In this document: piece after piece, positions 60,672 through 64,000 of the stretch
Numbering within the stretch: the first letter of the stretch is position 1
Layout of the letters: each line of letters starts with the position of its first letter
Assembly: GCA_963989245.1 (NCBI GenBank)
Contig: OZ022342.1
Coordinates: forward strand, 46,846,802 to 46,910,801
Length of the DNA: 64,000 bases
Direction: 5' to 3'
Origin: Nansenia antarctica
Lineage: Eukaryota > Chordata > Actinopteri > Argentiniformes > Microstomatidae
Notes under the pieces: model-generated
Database searches by the model: none
What the model was told of the DNA's origin: nothing
The model's input: only the letters and a program-made list of their open reading frames with translations
Made by a program: the position numbers and the translations under genes

Positions 60672-63519
60672 TTGGAGTGCCTGCAAGCACTCCACTGAAG
60701 TGCCAGTTATATTTGTAATTTACTCTGTAATTACATTTTCGAAATGTTGTTATGGATTTTATCATATTTGCTCCTGAAAGTAGGCAATATGAGAAACTTT
60801 CCTATTTGTTATTTCAGATTTTTCCATTGCTCATCAGTTTTTACGTTTCAACCAGACCTTTTCAGACGAGAAGAAATGGCATAAGCTCTAAAAATGCTGG
60901 TTACATGAGTATGCCCCCTAAATGTAACCAAAGTGTGTGCTATCTTTAGTCTGTCCACGGTGCCCCTGGCCACAGTCTGCAGTTCAGCCAGTTCAGACAC
61001 ACCGTTTGAACTTGGAGATTGTTCTCCCTCACCACAGCAGCACCAGTGGCAGCTGCACTGACTTCCTCAACCTGTGGTTGACTGACTGAGTGAGGCCTTC
61101 TGGGATATCATGAAAAGGTCTGCCAAACACGCAGGCTTGTGGAGACTTGTTCAAGGGGCCTCTTCTCTCGCTCTCTCTCTCCTTACCCAAGTTGCCAGGG
61201 CAACCGACTTCTCTGAGAGAAAGTTTGAACGCAGCCTTCTGATTGGTGCAGAGCCCCAGCTGCAGAGAAAACAAGACTGGGGTGAATTTTAACACATTCA
61301 GTGCCCTTTTTAAAAAGTGATTCTCAACGAGTAGAAGAGACACTTTTGCACCAAATTTTCTGTTAGTGGACTTAAAAAAAAAAAATGTAAAGCTTGGATT
61401 CACTCTTTTAACGGTCGGGAAGACCCAACTCTGAAGCTGCAGTGTGACTAACCTTACCTGTATGCTTGCATGCACTGTCAGCTCTCTGCAGTGCCAAAGG
61501 GGCCCTAAAAGGGATATGGGAATGTCTTTGCTCTCTGTGTCTTTTTTTTCTTGTTTCTTTCTCTCAATCCTTGAGCCAGTGGTGCCTCCATTCGAGGCGT
61601 TCTCTGTGTTTGGTTGATCTTGCGCCAGCGCCTCATGGAAATCACCAACTGATAGCTCAAAACATTTCTGCCATTTTATGTCTGTCACTCGACACCGGCC
61701 CCGTCGGCGTTGGAACTATCAGGTCGCCCGACGGTACCAAGAAGCAACTCTATCTCCTCCCTCCCCGTGTCACTCACAGGGCAGCTATGGATAGAGTAAA
61801 TAAACACAAGCCTAGCCCCCGACACACAGAATAGTCTTGCGGGTTTTAGAGAATGCCTGCAAGCAATTCGAGAAATGCACGGCAACTGACACCTTATATA
61901 ATATACCTCACGGTACTCACTTGCTCGCGAAGCGTATTCTAATATCGTCAGAACAGTTCTCTCTCTAGGTGAAAAGGGCAAGGACCTGTTTCCATGGGTT
62001 TGCAGGCTCTACAGGTGTGCACACAGAGTTAGAGTTTCATCCGAAACTCTTGAGTGTTCTGGTTCTTCTGTAAGAATTTATTTATGTAGACCTATTTATT
62101 TATAATTTTAGTCAACTTGAATGGAAAAAATTAAATTGAATCAAATATAATAGAAATTGATTTTTTAACTTGGTTTAGGTATCTCACGTTGACTTTTAGC
62201 GAGAGGGGGGCCAGGTGTAAATTTAACTTCAGGTTGTGAATTGAGTTTCCCAGAAGCAGGTTTGGCAAGAGAGGGCAGCAGTGTAGAATATCAGTCTGGG
62301 CGAAAGGTTACACTGCCAAGGCGTGCAGAGGTGGCACTGGCTGTCTAGATCTCTATTTGAGGAAACATTGGTGTTCCAGCTCAATGTTCATGGCTTCTGA
62401 GAAAACGCCTTCACTCTCCGTGCAGTCCCAGTAATCTCTTCCAGATGACAGTTGTCCTGCACTGGGTTTTGCTGGTTTTTGGTGGTTCTCCGATAATCCA
62501 GTTGATTCACACGCAACTGGCTTGCCTTTTCATGGACTTGGCTAATGAGGATGTAGCATTAAATATGGCAGACCATTATTTACCTGACTGAGCACTTCTA
62601 CTCTTCAGGGCAAGGGAACATTTCCTGGCTAATAACTTGCGTGTATGCGTAGATGGCTACGCTAGATGCCTGTTTCATTCCCGTTTCCAAAAGGTAGGCC
62701 TAATAATTTTAGGGTAGAGTGAAATGGGGGGGGGAGAAGAAAATGTGAAAGGGGCTCCATTCATGGTCCTCCCGCGTTTGAAATCGCAGACTCAAAGTCT
62801 TGAACAGTCGGGCCTTTCAGAAACGTACTCTTTCAAAATAACCTTTCGCAAATCCAAATAAAATCCACGCCAGCCCCCCGGTTCTTTCAAGTCCACACCT
62901 GGATGCTAAGATCTAATGAAAAAAAAAAAAAAAAAACTCAGACCTGGCTTGCCTCATGCATATCAGAAGGTGTTTGCTTAGCCCTTTGGTCCACCCCAAC
63001 GCTATCCTACCGGTCAGCACCTCTGAACCTGAATCGTTCAGTTGTGTACGGGTTGCCTTTTGGTCTTCAAGCAGCTCTTTTGGTCTTGTCTGCTTCCTTT
63101 TTAAGTCAAATTCGAGTCCAAATCTCCCAACCTCCTCATTTCATACACAGCAGCCCGCGCCTGCACACGTCATGACATGTGAACGCAGATCAGAACAGGA
63201 TTGATATGTATAAATAGGCTGGCGGAGGGTTAAACAGGGGTGGAGTGGGGCCAATTTGGTGGGACTCAATCGAAGGTCATAAAATGAACACCTTTTGCAT
63301 TATGTCATCTGGATTGGAATTGATTTTACTACCTACAACCACAGTTGTGAGTGTGTGTGTGTGGGGGGGGGGGGCTCTAACTAGGCTATGGCAGTTTTTC
63401 TATTTATGAATTATAAGCAATTTCGAATTATCCCCTGAAATTGATGGAGTTGACTCAAACTCTGCTTATAACTTAATGATTTGACACTAATTCTCTCCCT
63501 CCTCTCTCCCTCCTTCCAG

Positions 63520-63609
63520 CCTCCCTCCTGGACCTGACGGAGCAGTTTGCCCTCCCAGAGACGGCTCCACCCATGCTGGCCAGACTGCTGGAAGCCATCG
63601 AGAGGAAAG
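63520..63609 (+). CDS. pik3r1: p85-alpha, second coding exon: start of the BH domain
   Basis: A 90-base exon, phase 1 in and phase 1 out. The split codon G/CC gives Ala, then SLLDLTEQFALPETAPPMLA and RLLEAIERK. This is the N-terminal helix region of the BH (breakpoint-cluster homology, RhoGAP-like) domain of p85-alpha; the human segment also has a LTxPDLAEQF-like start and an EAIEKK end. The donor is GAAAG/GTGAGC. In p85 this domain binds Rac/Cdc42-type GTPases and PTEN. Confidence 0.93.
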
Positions 63610-63876
63610 GTGAGCTGAGCAGGCTGGACTTACCACTGGTCTCTTATGGTCCAGAACATATCGCTGCTCGTCTATCAACACGGCTCCACGCCGTACCCGA
63701 GCGACGCGTTCTGTTTTTAAACCGAACTTGCTTTTTATGGTGTCGTGAAGTCACCCCTGTGGCATGGAGAAAATGATCACTTGACTTTTGAATTCTAATA
63801 TTTCTCTAATTGGAAAATGAGTAGGTGTTATGGTTTAGGATGATGACTGATGTTCCTCCCCCCTGGTTGTCTGTAG
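63610..63876 (+). other. pik3r1: pik3r1 intron 3 (267 bases)
   Basis: GTGAGC donor and TTGTCTGTAG acceptor. No features inside. Confidence 0.9.
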
Positions 63877-63951
63877 GTCTGGATAACCCAACGCTGTATC
63901 GCACCTTCACAGCCGGAGGTGGACTGGAGGTGCGGCAGTGCTTTGAAACTG
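63877..63951 (+). CDS. pik3r1: p85-alpha, third coding exon: BH domain continued
   Basis: A 75-base exon, phase 1 in and out, encoding GLDNPTLYRTFTAGGGLEVR then QCFET. It keeps the TLYRT block of p85-alpha and the GLEVRQ region (human NLAELRQ). It is followed by a perfect donor, ACTG/GTACGT. The gene continues past the window edge. Confidence 0.92.
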
Positions 63952-64000
63952 GTACGTAGTGTTTACACCCTCACAGGTAAAAAGGACGATTTTGATTAGA

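Noticed and set aside
61029..61688. 219-codon minus-strand ORF inside pik3r1 intron 2
   Set aside because: No recognisable domain, low-complexity runs (poly-Phe from an A-run), no splice or promoter context. Probably chance.

Overview
This window looks like nuclear DNA of a ray-finned fish. It has split genes with GT-AG introns, very long di-, tri- and tetranucleotide microsatellites, several fish-type LINEs, SINE-like repeats and palindromic MITEs, and two vertebrate genes whose human counterparts lie next to each other. A palindromic repeat at 14.7 kb resembles one I associate with salmonid sequence, so a salmoniform or esociform fish is possible. I could not test that.

Layout: (1) 0-2.6 kb is AT-rich, has no credible ORF and ends at a good AATAAA. 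It may be the 3' UTR of an upstream plus-strand gene; mast4 would be expected from human gene order. (2) 2.75-5.5 kb holds a complete three-exon cd180 (RP105) gene on the minus strand, 666 residues with LRRs, one membrane span and no TIR domain. (3) 5.6-22.4 kb is repeat-rich: minisatellites, a 5'-truncated L2-like LINE abutting a SINE, a palindrome with perfect 76-bp arms, a hAT element with an 8-bp target duplication, further palindromes, and a long but broken L2-like LINE. (4) 22.4-49.3 kb is mostly gene-free, with a decayed Tc1-like element, two LINE 3' fragments flanking a GATA/GACA array, and microsatellites. (5) 49.7-64 kb is the 5' end of pik3r1 on the plus strand: a probable CpG-rich noncoding exon, the ATG/SH3 exon, and two exons that start the BH (RhoGAP-like) domain. 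The gene continues beyond the window.

The two genes are divergent, cd180 minus and pik3r1 plus, as in human. They are not an operon. CD180 is a TLR4-like surface receptor that works with MD-1, and p85-alpha is the regulatory subunit of class IA PI3-kinase. Both act in B-cell signalling, but nothing here shows co-regulation. I found no tRNA, rRNA, CRISPR or viral gene and no evidence of a wholly new system. The most interesting points are a duplicated start codon in cd180, a repeat block that supplies the splice acceptor before the pik3r1 start exon, and well-preserved mobile elements.
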